64,000 bases of DNA from HLUCCA09 sp965277275 (GCA_965277275.1 CBDICG010000001.1:372001-436000); one strand, 5' to 3'. Positions 44,538-54,162 are shown, counted from the first letter of the stretch. Translations and numbers: made by a program. Notes: a model not told the origin generated them from the sequence alone.

Positions 44538-45686
44538 CTAACCGATCAGCCCGCCACCCGGGCCATAGGTTTCTTCGTAGTGCCGGGCGAGCCGTTGTAG
44601 CGCGATGCGCAGAACGATCTTGCCGGACCGCGCAGACCACCCCATCCGCTTCTCGGTGGCTTCCAGCCCCTCGAGATAGCAACACACCCGCAGCGCCGTG
44701 TCCCCGAGGCCCGGCCCGAGATCCCGCAGCGCAGCGGCCACCCGCTCGCGTGCGCCTTCGGGGCCTGTCAGAGGATCGCTGCCGCCAAGCGATCCGCGCG
44801 CGCCTCCAGTCAGAAAACGCTCCCAGTTCTGAGCCACTTTCGGCCCCATCTGTGCCAACTCGAAATCCTCGCGGAAGCGCTCGGCGGCAGCAACAAGGGG
44901 CTGTGCCAGAAACGACTTGCCGTCCTTGTCCCTGCGGCGCGCGAGCAGTGTGACGGGGCTCTCGGCCATGTTGTAGCGCATCCGGCGGGGCGACTCTTCC
45001 CCGTCGTCCTGCACCTCTCGCGTGCCCCACTCCCGGTGCTGATCGCCAAACGGCGTTTGCGCCTCGGAAAGGCCACTGCGCCGGGCGTCCTCGTCCGAGA
45101 GGAGGCGCTTCAGTGCGGCGCGTCCCGCCGGGGCGATCTTGTAGCGTGCAACCTTGCCGGCAACGGAGCAGGTGATCCACTCCTTCAGGGCAAAGGCCTG
45201 CGCCACTTCCCGATCAAGAACCGCGATGCGCGAGACAGCCCCGACTGCGGATTCGCGCAGCACGGCCGCCTTGTCCATGTTCGGTGCCACGGCGAGGAAC
45301 GCACCGGGTTCACACAGCCGGCGCAGGATGCGACGCGCCTCACGGGTTACCGTCGCTTCGTCACACACCAGCTTCTTTGGAGCAAAATGGGCAGTCATAT
45401 TGGCAGTCTCCTCGAATTCATCCGAGGCGGTGCGTCTTGGTCGCAAGTCAGGATCGTTGAAGTGACGTTGGCCCAGCCGAGCGAGCGCTTCATCGACAAG
45501 CGGGTCGTCCCGCCTGTTTTCAAAGCGCCGGATCTGGCGAAGAATCGTCGAGGCATGCGCGCCTTCCCCTCGCGCAACCTCACGGATCGACAGACCCTGC
45601 TCGGTGTGGCGAAGGTAGTGACGCGCAGCGTCAGGTACCCAGCCCGGCATAACACCGAGCCCACAAGTTCCCCCGTCCCCCGTCAT
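44538..45686 (-). CDS. DUF6456 domain protein with N-terminal helix-turn-helix
   Basis: 382 residues from the ATG at 45686, which has AAGGGG six bases upstream (the ATG at 45650 has none). Residues about 20-55 resemble a helix-turn-helix (ARHYLRHTEQGLSIREVA, HASTILRQIRRFE). The C-terminal region (ARERVAAALRDLGPGLGDTALRVCCYLEGLEATEKRMGWSARSGK, of which LEATEKRMGW is typical) is the DUF6456 domain found in Rhodobacterales and relatives. Function unknown; a DNA-binding role is likely. Divergent from a DUF6477 gene, a pairing that suggests joint regulation. Confidence 0.85.
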   Translation of the reverse strand: MTGDGGTCGLGVMPGWVPDAARHYLRHTEQGLSIREVARGEGAHASTILRQIRRFENRRDDPLVDEALARLGQRHFNDPDLRPRRTASDEFEETANMTAHFAPKKLVCDEATVTREARRILRRLCEPGAFLAVAPNMDKAAVLRESAVGAVSRIAVLDREVAQAFALKEWITCSVAGKVARYKIAPAGRAALKRLLSDEDARRSGLSEAQTPFGDQHREWGTREVQDDGEESPRRMRYNMAESPVTLLARRRDKDGKSFLAQPLVAAAERFREDFELAQMGPKVAQNWERFLTGGARGSLGGSDPLTGPEGARERVAAALRDLGPGLGDTALRVCCYLEGLEATEKRMGWSARSGKIVLRIALQRLARHYEETYGPGGGLIG

Positions 45687-45895
45687 TACTGTCCCCTTCT
45701 AACGCGACTACCGGCAATTCCCCAAGCCGGATACAACCCTGAGTTGCAATCGTTAACCGTATACTATCGCAACCGCCTGTGGATAGAATTGTTGAAAACT
45801 GCCAATCAATTCTGAGACGACCGTACGGTAATGTCCACATCACGCAACACGCGCTATGGTTGTGTAGCCTGACAGCATCGCATCTGGAGGCTGCT

Positions 45896-46189
45896 ATGAC
45901 TGCAATGATTGAATCCCTCAAAAAAGTGAATCGTCCGCGTCTGCTCATTCGCGCTGCACGTTTCGGCTTGCAGGATTACAATAGAAACAGGGACTTAAAG
46001 AGAATTCTGCGCGGAGAATCCCTGCCGGGACCAGCGAGCGCACTTCCGAAACTGATGGATATGGAAGCCATTCAGGAAGACACGCGGAAGCGCGGCGACG
46101 CCGCATATTCGATCGCGACGCACCTCGAAATCCTGATTGCAATTATGGCTGAGGCGCGCCTCATCGGCGGCAGAACGTCGCACGCATAG
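45896..46189 (+). CDS. DUF6477 family small protein
   Basis: 97 residues from the ATG at 45896 with GGAGG six bases upstream. The sequence PRLLIRAARFGLQDYNRNRDL and EESMQ-like helix IQEDTRKRGDAAYSIATHLEILIAI match the small DUF6477 proteins of Rhodobacterales, which are basic at the N-terminus and helical. No function is known. It is divergent from the DUF6456 gene; the 209 bp between them holds a perfect ACCGTACGGT palindrome (45820-45829). Confidence 0.8.
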   Translation: MTAMIESLKKVNRPRLLIRAARFGLQDYNRNRDLKRILRGESLPGPASALPKLMDMEAIQEDTRKRGDAAYSIATHLEILIAIMAEARLIGGRTSHA

Positions 46190-46230
46190 GCTGAGCAGCC
46201 GTTGTGGAGCACTCTTTGTTAAGGCTGTCG

Positions 46231-46255
46231 GCGAATCAACCTAAGGGCGATTCGC
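46231..46255 (+). terminator. Possible weak terminator after the DUF6477 gene
   Basis: GCGAATC (46231-46237) pairs with GATTCGC (46249-46255) around an 11-base loop, followed by TTTC. It lies between the stops of the convergent DUF6477 and MttB-like genes. The short stem and poor T-run make this tentative. Confidence 0.3.
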
Positions 46256-46305
46256 TTTCAGCCCCACACTCACCTGACGAAGGTTGAGCCGGATCGATCC
46301 GCTAT

Positions 46306-47877
46306 CTAGATGAATGCATCCGGTTGTTCGGACTTGCGCCGTGCAACATAAGCGTCAAGGGCTTCTCTGATAGCAGGATCGAGCGGCGGCGCCGTGTAAT
46401 CTGCCAACAGCTTGGCCACGCGTTCCTTGGCGAGCGCCTGCGAATCCCGAGCCCCCTCGTCTTCCCACGTCTCGAACGGTTTGTAGTCGAGCACGTCCGA
46501 GCGCCAGAACGCATCCTTGAAGTGGGATTGCGTGTGCGCGCACCCCAGAAAGTGCCCGCCCGGGCCCACTTCGCGCAGCGCGTCCATGGCTTGCGCATCC
46601 GTATCAATCGGAACTCCAGCGGCAAGCTTGTGCAGAATGCCGAGCTGATCTGCATCCAGGACGAACTTCTCGAATGATGCAACCAGCCCCCCTTCCAGCC
46701 AACCGGCCGCGTGCAGCATGAAGTTCACACCGGAGAGCAGGCCCGCGTTCAATGAGTTCGCCGTCTCGTAGGCCGCCTGCGCATCGGGCAGTTTCGAGCC
46801 GTTGAAGGAGCCCGCCGAGCGGTACGGCAACCCGAGGCGGCGCGCCAATTGCCCGGCCCCATAGGTGATCTGTGCTGCTTCCGGCGTGCCGAAAGTCGGG
46901 GCGCCGGAGTTCATGTCGATGGACGTCACGAACGCGCCAAGGATCACGGGAGCCCCGGGGCGAACGAGCTGAGAATAAGCAACGCCCGCCAGACCCTCCG
47001 CAAGGACCTGTGTCAATGTTCCCATCACCGAAACGGGTGCCATGGCTCCCCCGACGATAAACGGTGAAACGATGCAAGCCTGCCCCGCTTCAGCATAGAC
47101 CTCGAGCGCGCCCATCATCACGTTGTCGAAGGTGAGCGGCGAGTTGATGTTGATGAGCGACACCATCGCCGCCTTGCCGTCGAGGCCACGCCCCTCCTCC
47201 TTGCCAAAGAGGATGTCCGCCATTTCGACACTGTCTCGCGCCCGGCTCGGCTCGGTCACGGATCCCATGAACGGTTTATCCGACAACGTCATGTGCGCCA
47301 TCAGCATGTCGTAGTGGCGCTTGTTGACGGGAACGTCCGTAGGCTCGCAGACCGTGCCGCCGGAGTGGTGGAGCCACTTCGACATGTAGGCCAGCTTCAC
47401 GAAGTTCTGGAAATCTTCCAGTGTAGCGTAGCGCCGTCCACCTTGCGCGTCCCGGACGAACGGCGGGCCGTAGACCGGAGCAAGGACGAGGTTGCGCCCG
47501 CCGATCTCGACATTGCGCTCCGGGTTTCGTGCAATTTGCGTGAACGTTGACGGTGCAGTCGCGCAAAGCTTTCGCGCGAGGCCGCGAGGAATGCGGACAC
47601 GGTCTCCCTGAATATCCGCCCCGGCATCGCGCCAGCGCTGGATCGCTGCCGGGTTCTCGGGAAACGCCACACCGATCTCTTCAAGAACGGTCTCCGCGTT
47701 CGCCTCGATGATCTCGAGCGCCTCGGTGCTCAAGACCTCCAGATCGGGAATGTTGCGCTCGATGTAGCGCGCAGCTTCCACCCGCACCGCCGTGCGCTCG
47801 GCCCGGCGCGCGGCACCGCCGCCACTGCGCCCGCGCCGCCTGCCGGCTCCACCAGAGTTCTCTGCCGCATCCGCCAT
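46306..47877 (-). CDS. Trimethylamine methyltransferase (MttB) superfamily protein, non-pyrrolysine
   Basis: 523 residues from the ATG at 47877, with GGAGGG six bases upstream. The N-terminus is Gly/Arg-rich. The TIM-barrel pattern matches the MttB family: VYGPPFVRDAQGGRRYATLEDF, HHSGGTVCEPTDVP, SVTEPSRARDSVEMADI, ININSPLTFD and GPGGHFLGCAHTQSHF. No in-frame TAG occurs, so it lacks pyrrolysine and belongs with the glycine-betaine or quaternary-amine demethylases, which pass a methyl group to a corrinoid protein. No corrinoid protein or reactivase gene is adjacent, so the partner is elsewhere. Substrate unknown. Confidence 0.88.
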   Translation of the reverse strand: MADAAENSGGAGRRRGRSGGGAARRAERTAVRVEAARYIERNIPDLEVLSTEALEIIEANAETVLEEIGVAFPENPAAIQRWRDAGADIQGDRVRIPRGLARKLCATAPSTFTQIARNPERNVEIGGRNLVLAPVYGPPFVRDAQGGRRYATLEDFQNFVKLAYMSKWLHHSGGTVCEPTDVPVNKRHYDMLMAHMTLSDKPFMGSVTEPSRARDSVEMADILFGKEEGRGLDGKAAMVSLININSPLTFDNVMMGALEVYAEAGQACIVSPFIVGGAMAPVSVMGTLTQVLAEGLAGVAYSQLVRPGAPVILGAFVTSIDMNSGAPTFGTPEAAQITYGAGQLARRLGLPYRSAGSFNGSKLPDAQAAYETANSLNAGLLSGVNFMLHAAGWLEGGLVASFEKFVLDADQLGILHKLAAGVPIDTDAQAMDALREVGPGGHFLGCAHTQSHFKDAFWRSDVLDYKPFETWEDEGARDSQALAKERVAKLLADYTAPPLDPAIREALDAYVARRKSEQPDAFI

Positions 47878-48021
47878 TGCCAACCCTCCAGACCGCCAGA
47901 TGCAGTGGAGATAGCGCCAAGTCGCGCTCCATCAGCGCACGCAACCGCCCTGTCATGCCCGAAAACCGACATCACGGGCCTCGGGCCGGTCGCTTTACCC
48001 GTATGGTCGGGCAAAGTCCGC

Positions 48022-49146
48022 TCAATCGGCTCCGGCTTCTGCCCGCGACTTGCCCGCGACCTGCATGGCAAGCGTCGCCCCCATGAACCCGTCGAGGTCA
48101 CCATCCAGAACGCCCGATGTGTCGGAGGTTTCGAAGTTCGTCCGCAAATCCTTGACCATCTGGTAGGGTTGCAGAACGTAGGAGCGGATCTGGTTGCCCC
48201 AACCCGCCTCGCCCTTGGCTTCATGCGCCTCCTGGATAGATGCGGTCCGCTTGTCGAGCTCCATCTGGTAGAGGCGCGATTTCAGCGCCTTCATCGCAAT
48301 GTCACGGTTCTGGTGCTGCGACTTCTCGGAGGACGTCACGACGATTCCCGTCGGCATGTGCGTGATCCGCACTGCCGAGTCGGTCGTGTTGACGTGCTGA
48401 CCGCCGGCGCCGGACGAGCGGTAGGTATCGATCCGGATGTCGGCCGGGTTCACTTCGATTTCGATGTTGTCGTCCACGACCGGGTAGACCCAGACCGATG
48501 AAAACGACGTGTGCCGACGGGCAGAGCTGTCATAGGGCGAAATACGAACAAGCCGATGCACGCCGCTTTCCGACTTCATCCAACCATAGGCATTGTTGCC
48601 GCTGATCTTGTACGTGGCAGACTTGATCCCCGCCTCTTCCCCGGCGCTTTCCGATTGCAGCTCCACCTTGTAGCCGCGCTTCTCGGCCCATCGCACGTAC
48701 ATCCGCGCCAGCATCGCGGCCCAATCGCAGCTTTCGGTGCCACCCGCGCCTGAGTTGATTTCGAGGAATGTGTCATTGGCATCCGCTTCGCCATCCAGCA
48801 GCGCCTCGATCTCTTTGGCTGCCGCGCGCTCTGCGAGCTCGGCCAGCGCGGCCTCGGCATCCGAGACCACTTCTGCGTCGTCTTCTATTTCACCCAGTTC
48901 GATCAGCTCGATGTTGTCGTCGAGCTCCTGCCGGATCGATCGGTACGTCGCTTCCGCATCCACAAGGCTCTGTCGCTCGCGCATCAGCTTCTGGGCCGCT
49001 GCCGGATCATCCCACAGCGTTGGGTCTTCTACACGTGCGTTGAACTCCTCGAGCCGGTGCGCGACCGTCTCCAGCCCCAGGCGTTGTCCAAGCAAGTCCA
49101 GAGATTTGCGCACTTTTTCAACGGTCGACTGCGTCTCTGCGCGCAT
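48022..49146 (-). CDS. prfB: Peptide chain release factor 2
   Basis: 374 residues from the ATG at 49146; a longer frame to 49227 adds no family sequence. RF2 ends translation at UGA and UAA. The GGQ motif that triggers peptide release is in SSGAGGQHVNTTDSAVR. The stop-recognition loop reads ISPYDSS, so SPY stands where E. coli has SPF. There is no sign of the programmed frameshift used by many prfB genes: the frame is continuous. It lies alone, with a divergent GSCFA gene 150 bp away. Confidence 0.96.
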   Translation of the reverse strand: MRAETQSTVEKVRKSLDLLGQRLGLETVAHRLEEFNARVEDPTLWDDPAAAQKLMRERQSLVDAEATYRSIRQELDDNIELIELGEIEDDAEVVSDAEAALAELAERAAAKEIEALLDGEADANDTFLEINSGAGGTESCDWAAMLARMYVRWAEKRGYKVELQSESAGEEAGIKSATYKISGNNAYGWMKSESGVHRLVRISPYDSSARRHTSFSSVWVYPVVDDNIEIEVNPADIRIDTYRSSGAGGQHVNTTDSAVRITHMPTGIVVTSSEKSQHQNRDIAMKALKSRLYQMELDKRTASIQEAHEAKGEAGWGNQIRSYVLQPYQMVKDLRTNFETSDTSGVLDGDLDGFMGATLAMQVAGKSRAEAGAD

Positions 49147-49296
49147 GGTGGCTCCTCGGCATTTCGGATCGTACAGCGCAAAGCCGCTCGACCCATGCGG
49201 TATAAGCGGGCCAGAAAGGGCTCGCAAGACGGGCTGGAGTCATCAAATAAACACCATTGGTAACTAATCCAGCCATGTCGGATTGGGGAGCATGAG

Positions 49297-50499
49297 ATGA
49301 CAGAGTCGCCGCAGGACCTGCCTGAAGATCAGGGCGCCATCGTCTACAGCCATGATCCGGAGACGACGAGCACCCGCAAGCATCATACGTGGTACCGCGG
49401 CGCGCACACCAACCGCGCGCCGGATCAGGCCGCCATGATGCGGCCCGAGGCTGTCGCGGATCACGTCGTGCAGGGCTGGGCGCCGAGCGCGCCGCACATC
49501 GACCGGACCACCCGGATCACAGCCTTCGGCAGCTGCTTTGCCGCCAACATCTCGAAGTGGCTTGGCCAACGGAACTACCGCGTCTCGTCGTCCGATGTGG
49601 AGGCGCAGCGCGCCTATGTCGTGCAGATCGGCGAAGGGATGGTGAACAGCTTCGTCATCCGACAGCAATTCGAGTGGGCGTGGGAGGGCAAGCGCTTCGA
49701 TCAGCCCCTTTGGCATGGCTACACCGCCGAAGCCTTCGGCTACGATGAGGAGGTGCAGCGCGAGACCCGCGAGCTCTTCGATCGGACGGATGTCTTCATC
49801 CTAACTTTCGGTCTCTCGGAAGTGTGGTATGACGCGCCGAGCGGAGAGGTCTTCTGGCGCACCATCCCGAAAGATGCCTATGACCCTGCGCGCCACCGGT
49901 TCCGCATTTCCAGCGTTGAGGAAAACCGCGAGAATATCGACGCAATCTACCGTCTGATCCGCAAGCACCGCCCGGACGCCAAGATCATCATGACGCTCTC
50001 CCCCGTCCCGCTGATCGCGACGTTCAGGGACAACAGCTGCATCACGTCGAACTCGGTTTCAAAGGCTGTCCTCCGCGTCGCCGTTGACGAAGTGATGCGT
50101 GCCCGCCGGGACGAGGGGCACCTTTTCTACTGGCCGTCCTACGAGATCGTCATGGATGTCTTTGGCGGCCCCTTCAAAGCTGACCGTCGTCACCTGCCCC
50201 GGCCCGTGCTGGACTTCATCATGATCCAGTTCGAGCATATCTGGTGTCACAATGAGGCGCATGCGGACCTGCCGATGCTGGACGAGGCGTATCTCAAGGC
50301 GTTCGCCGCAGCTCGCATTCTGCCCGAGCGCCTCCGCCGAGCGATCGAAAAACGGCGTATCGACGTGCTCGACCGTCACATCGCAAAAGCGGGCCTGCAC
50401 GAGGATCCAGAGGTCGAAGCCGCCATGAAGCGCCTCATCGGCGACGTCGCCGAGAGATGGCGCCAGCAGGCCGCCGCACCTGCGCTCAGGGCCGAGTAG
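49297..50499 (+). CDS. GSCFA domain protein
   Basis: 400 residues from the ATG at 49297 (GGGGAG upstream). The family-naming motif is present as ITAFGSCFAANISKWL, with LTFGLSEVWYD, IMTLSPVPL and FYWPSYEIVMD, the blocks of this SGNH-hydrolase-like family. The Ser of GSCFA is the probable nucleophile. No signal peptide is seen, so it should be cytoplasmic. GSCFA proteins often lie near glycan or capsule genes, but none is adjacent here and the substrate is unknown. Divergent from prfB and convergent with mrcA. Confidence 0.87.
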   Translation: MTESPQDLPEDQGAIVYSHDPETTSTRKHHTWYRGAHTNRAPDQAAMMRPEAVADHVVQGWAPSAPHIDRTTRITAFGSCFAANISKWLGQRNYRVSSSDVEAQRAYVVQIGEGMVNSFVIRQQFEWAWEGKRFDQPLWHGYTAEAFGYDEEVQRETRELFDRTDVFILTFGLSEVWYDAPSGEVFWRTIPKDAYDPARHRFRISSVEENRENIDAIYRLIRKHRPDAKIIMTLSPVPLIATFRDNSCITSNSVSKAVLRVAVDEVMRARRDEGHLFYWPSYEIVMDVFGGPFKADRRHLPRPVLDFIMIQFEHIWCHNEAHADLPMLDEAYLKAFAAARILPERLRRAIEKRRIDVLDRHIAKAGLHEDPEVEAAMKRLIGDVAERWRQQAAAPALRAE

Positions 50500-50566
50500 C
50501 CGCGAGATAGCTTAGCACCGCCAATGCGGCGACCCTCTTTCAAGAGGCTTCGAGAGAGGCAGGCCT

Positions 50567-53068
50567 CTAGTAGAGTCCGCCTGACGAGAGCGTGCCGAAC
50601 GAGGCCCGCGGGGCAATTTCGACAGCGCGCCCGGTGGACGTTGTCACAGTCCGGGTGTTCTGCGGATCCTGCCCGCGCTCGAAGAGCGCGACGTTCTCGC
50701 CCATCGTGAAACCGCCATCAACGGCGATCCCGAAGATCGGAACTTCGCCATCCCGGAGGTACTCGGCAACCACATTGGGTCCGCTCGCATTGCTGGACAG
50801 CAGCGCCCCGGAGAACCGGTCGATCTTCACGAAATACCCGCCGGGCGGCACATCGAACTGCGCGCCGCCATACTTCGCAATGGCTTCGCGCATGAATTCC
50901 GCAAAGACCGGGCCGCAGAGCGTGCCGCCATAGGCGCCCGGCCCAAGCGAGCGCGGCTGATCATGCCCGATGTAGCATCCCGCGGCGATGTTCGATGAAA
51001 AGCCGACGAACCAAACGTCCTTGCTGTCGTTCGTCGTCCCGGTCTTGCCGGCAATCGGCACACCGAGACCTGCATTGCCGACCGTGCTCGCACCCGTCCC
51101 GCGCTGCACACCGCCCTGCATCATCGAGGTGATCTGGTAGGCGGTGATCGCGTCGATGGCCCGGTCGCGATCCGACACGATCAGTGGCGCGTCACCGGGC
51201 GTCAGCATGGCAAGCTCACATTCCGGGCATTGGCGCTGATCGTGGCGATACACTGTCGCGCCCCACCGATCCTGCACCCGGTCCACAAGCGTGGGCTCCA
51301 CCCGTTCGCCGCCATTGGCCAGCATGGAATAGGCCGCGACCATCTTGTAGAGCGTTGTTTCCTGGGCCCCGAGCGCGTTGGCGAGAAAGGGGTTCAAATC
51401 GTCGTAGATCCCGAAGCCTTCGGCATAGCGGGCCACGGTTTCCATGCCGATCTCTTCGGCCATCCGGATCGTCATCAGGTTGCGCGATTGCTCAATCCCG
51501 GTCCGCAGTGGTGTTGGTCCGTAAAAGCGGTTGGACGCGTTCTGCGGCCGCCACACACCTTCGGGTGTGTTGATCTCGATCGGCGCATCCACAACGATCG
51601 TGGCGGGCGTATATCCACTGTCAAGCGCCGCTGCGTAGACAAACGGCTTGAACGAAGATCCCGGCTGCCGCGTCGCCTGCGTGACGCGGTTAAAGACCGA
51701 ATGCTGGTACGAAAATCCGCCCTGCATGGCCAGAACCCGGCCATTGTGCACGTCCATCGCCATGAAGGCGCCCTGAACCTCGGGGACCTGCCGCAGCGTC
51801 CAGCCGTCACCGTCCTCCGTCTTGCGCACATGGACGACATCGCCCGCTTCGAAGTTGTCGAAGAAGTTCCCCCGCATCCAGCGAATGTCCGAGCGCGGCA
51901 CGGAAACAGATGCCGGACCGTCTTCGACACCAACGGTCAGCGTGTTCTCGGCGACATCCAGCACCACCGACGGGTGCCAGTAACCACCAAGATCGACGTC
52001 GCGCGCCACCTCGACATCCCGCAATGCCTCGCGCCACGCGGTCTCACTACCGCGCGCTTCTGGGGGAAGCGTCTCTCCCGTGCCGATCCAGATGCCGCGC
52101 GAACGGTCGTAGTTTTCGAGTGCGGTGCGCAGAGCAAGCGCTGCACGATCCTGAAGGTCCGGGTCAACGGTCGCCCGGATTGTCAGGCCACCACCAAAGA
52201 ACTCTTCCTCCCCGAAGTTGGAGGAAAGCTGGCGGCGGATTTCATCGGTGAAGTACCCGCGGGACGGAAGGGAGCGCCGGAAACTGTCGAAATCTCCATT
52301 CTGAACCGTGCGCAGCGGGAGCGCGCGCTCGGCCTCGAAACTCGCCTCGTCGATGTAGCCGTTCTCGTACATCTCCCGCAGCACGAAGTTGCGGCGCCCG
52401 GTGGCTTCCTCAATGGCGCGCACAGGATGCAGGGTGGATGGTGCCTTGGGCAGCGCCGCAAGGTAGGCCGCCTCATGCGGGGCGAGTTCAGACAAGTTCT
52501 TGTTGAAATAGGTCTGGGCCGCTGCGGCGACGCCGTAGGAGTTGGCGCCGAGATAGATTTCGTTGAGATAGAGCTCCAGGATCTTGTCCTTGTCGAGAGC
52601 GCCCTCGACCCGTGCGGCGAGAATGATCTCTTTCATCTTCCGCTCAACTGTCCGGTCCCCGGAGAGCAGGAAGTTCTTCATCACCTGCTGGGTGATCGTC
52701 GAGGCGCCGCGGAGGCCCTCGCCCTGCGCCGCATCGACAGCCGCCGCCATCATGCCGCGCGGATCGTACCCGGCGTGGGTGTAGAAGTTTTTGTCTTCGG
52801 CAGAGATGAAGGCCTGCTTTACCAGATCGGGAATGTCGGTGGAGGGCACGAAGAGGCGTCGCTCGACGGCAAACTCGTCAATGATCCTCCCCTCGCCCGA
52901 GTAGACCCGGCTGATCGTCTTGGGCGCGTAATTCGCGAGGTCCTCATGGTCCGGAAGCTCGCGCCCGTACATCCACAGCACCGCCATTGCGACCAGCGCC
53001 ACGAAGAGCGCCCCGGTCGTGGTCAACGTGAATACGCCGCCAATCACGGAAAGGAAGAAACGGATCAT
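50567..53068 (-). CDS. mrcA: Penicillin-binding protein 1A (bifunctional peptidoglycan synthase)
   Basis: 833 residues. An N-terminal anchor (about 8-33) places it in the inner membrane facing the periplasm. The GT51 glycosyltransferase has catalytic Glu91 in ISAEDKNFYTHAGYD and GASTITQQVMKNF. An OB-like insert separates it from the transpeptidase, whose triad is SSFK (about residue 470, in RQPGSSFKPF), SRN (IEQSRNLM) and KTGTT (IAGKTGTTND). It polymerises and cross-links peptidoglycan and is the target of beta-lactams. Convergent with the GSCFA gene. Confidence 0.95.
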   Translation of the reverse strand: MIRFFLSVIGGVFTLTTTGALFVALVAMAVLWMYGRELPDHEDLANYAPKTISRVYSGEGRIIDEFAVERRLFVPSTDIPDLVKQAFISAEDKNFYTHAGYDPRGMMAAAVDAAQGEGLRGASTITQQVMKNFLLSGDRTVERKMKEIILAARVEGALDKDKILELYLNEIYLGANSYGVAAAAQTYFNKNLSELAPHEAAYLAALPKAPSTLHPVRAIEEATGRRNFVLREMYENGYIDEASFEAERALPLRTVQNGDFDSFRRSLPSRGYFTDEIRRQLSSNFGEEEFFGGGLTIRATVDPDLQDRAALALRTALENYDRSRGIWIGTGETLPPEARGSETAWREALRDVEVARDVDLGGYWHPSVVLDVAENTLTVGVEDGPASVSVPRSDIRWMRGNFFDNFEAGDVVHVRKTEDGDGWTLRQVPEVQGAFMAMDVHNGRVLAMQGGFSYQHSVFNRVTQATRQPGSSFKPFVYAAALDSGYTPATIVVDAPIEINTPEGVWRPQNASNRFYGPTPLRTGIEQSRNLMTIRMAEEIGMETVARYAEGFGIYDDLNPFLANALGAQETTLYKMVAAYSMLANGGERVEPTLVDRVQDRWGATVYRHDQRQCPECELAMLTPGDAPLIVSDRDRAIDAITAYQITSMMQGGVQRGTGASTVGNAGLGVPIAGKTGTTNDSKDVWFVGFSSNIAAGCYIGHDQPRSLGPGAYGGTLCGPVFAEFMREAIAKYGGAQFDVPPGGYFVKIDRFSGALLSSNASGPNVVAEYLRDGEVPIFGIAVDGGFTMGENVALFERGQDPQNTRTVTTSTGRAVEIAPRASFGTLSSGGLY

Positions 53069-53171
53069 AGGCCTGCCCTGATTGATTTACCGTCACATAT
53101 ACAGTGTCTGCGCCTTCTGGGAAAGATGCGCGGCCCGCTTGAGCCCTTCACGGCATCGCTTTGCCGCTGCG

Positions 53172-54155
53172 TCACACCTTGTCTGGCGCACCGAGCGCGA
53201 ACGCGGCGACGTCACGCCAGACCCGCTCTGCCTGCAGATCCCGAAAGAGCCAGTGCCAGCCGTCCGGGTAGAAGATGTAGCGCTCCGCCCCGGCGATCGT
53301 GTTGTGGACAGCCTCCACCGCCTTGGGCGGTATGTACTCGTCCTTGGCTCCCATCAGCGTGAGCGTCGGCTGCGTCACCCGCGGGGCTGCGCGGGCCGCC
53401 CTGTCTGACACGCGCACAAGCCCCCAGAGCTCGCGCCCGGAGGCGTTGGAGTAGTGATAGGGGCTTTGGGCCGCCGCCCGCATCGCTTCGCGGTTGTCGC
53501 TGGGCTGCAATGACACGACCCCTTCGCCGGTGAAGCGCCGATCGGGCGAGAACGTTCCCAACGTCCAGCCGCCCGCGCGCAGCGCTGGCGACAGCTGCCG
53601 CCCGCCGGCGATCGCAGGCGCGGCCAACACGAGCTTGTCCGCCAGCAACCCGTCGCCCGCGGCGGAAAGCGCGATGCCCCCTCCCATGGAGTGCCCAACG
53701 ACTGTCAGTGGCACTCCGCGATGGCGCGCACGGAGCGCAGCGGCAACCACCACGGCATCGGCAGCCAGAAGCTCCGCACCCGGCCATTGACCGCGTGTGG
53801 GATTCGCCCCGAACCCGCGATGGTCGTAGCCATAGGTCAGGATCCCGCGCTTGGCCCAGTAGGTCGCGGCGGCGTCGTAGGTCTTGTCCGCCGTATCGCC
53901 ATAGCCGTGGAGCGCGAGGATCATCGCGCGCGGCGATCCGTGTGGGGACCAGCGGGTCAGTGCGAGTGACGTTCCGCCCTGCCCTTCGATCTTGTCGCGC
54001 GTGATGCGAACGCTGCCAAGCGGCTCGGGCTGGCCCAGCGGGCGCGGCCCGCAGGCTGCCATGGCCAAGAATAACCCCAATGCGGCACGCCGTGAGACAG
54101 CGGATGGCTGTCCTTGGCCAGCCGATGCTGACCGATCTGACAATTCCTGCACCAC
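53172..54155 (-). CDS. Alpha/beta hydrolase, probable lipoprotein (monoacylglycerol-lipase-like)
   Basis: About 327 residues from the GTG at 54155, which lies 8 bp after the aminotransferase stop; a longer frame to 54230 overlaps that gene by 68 bp and is less likely. A lipobox-like LAMAACGP follows a short leader (SRRAALGLFLAMAACG), so it is probably a lipid-anchored envelope protein. The hydrolase core is clear: LALHGYGDTADKT (oxyanion), VVGHSMGGGIAL with the nucleophile Ser, GAKDEYIPP with the Asp and DGWHWLF with the His. It resembles serine aminopeptidase S33/lysophospholipases. Confidence 0.85.
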   Translation of the reverse strand: MVQELSDRSASAGQGQPSAVSRRAALGLFLAMAACGPRPLGQPEPLGSVRITRDKIEGQGGTSLALTRWSPHGSPRAMILALHGYGDTADKTYDAAATYWAKRGILTYGYDHRGFGANPTRGQWPGAELLAADAVVVAAALRARHRGVPLTVVGHSMGGGIALSAAGDGLLADKLVLAAPAIAGGRQLSPALRAGGWTLGTFSPDRRFTGEGVVSLQPSDNREAMRAAAQSPYHYSNASGRELWGLVRVSDRAARAAPRVTQPTLTLMGAKDEYIPPKAVEAVHNTIAGAERYIFYPDGWHWLFRDLQAERVWRDVAAFALGAPDKV

Positions 54156-54162
54156 GCTGCGC

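Noticed and set aside
50543..50568. Hairpin AGAGGC/GCCTCT at the mrcA 3' end
   Set aside because: Only six base pairs, a 14-base loop, no T-run, and it overlaps the mrcA stop codon.
51230..53362. Plus-strand open frame of about 710 codons
   Set aside because: Antisense to mrcA, which has a complete set of PBP1A motifs. No ribosome site or recognisable domain.
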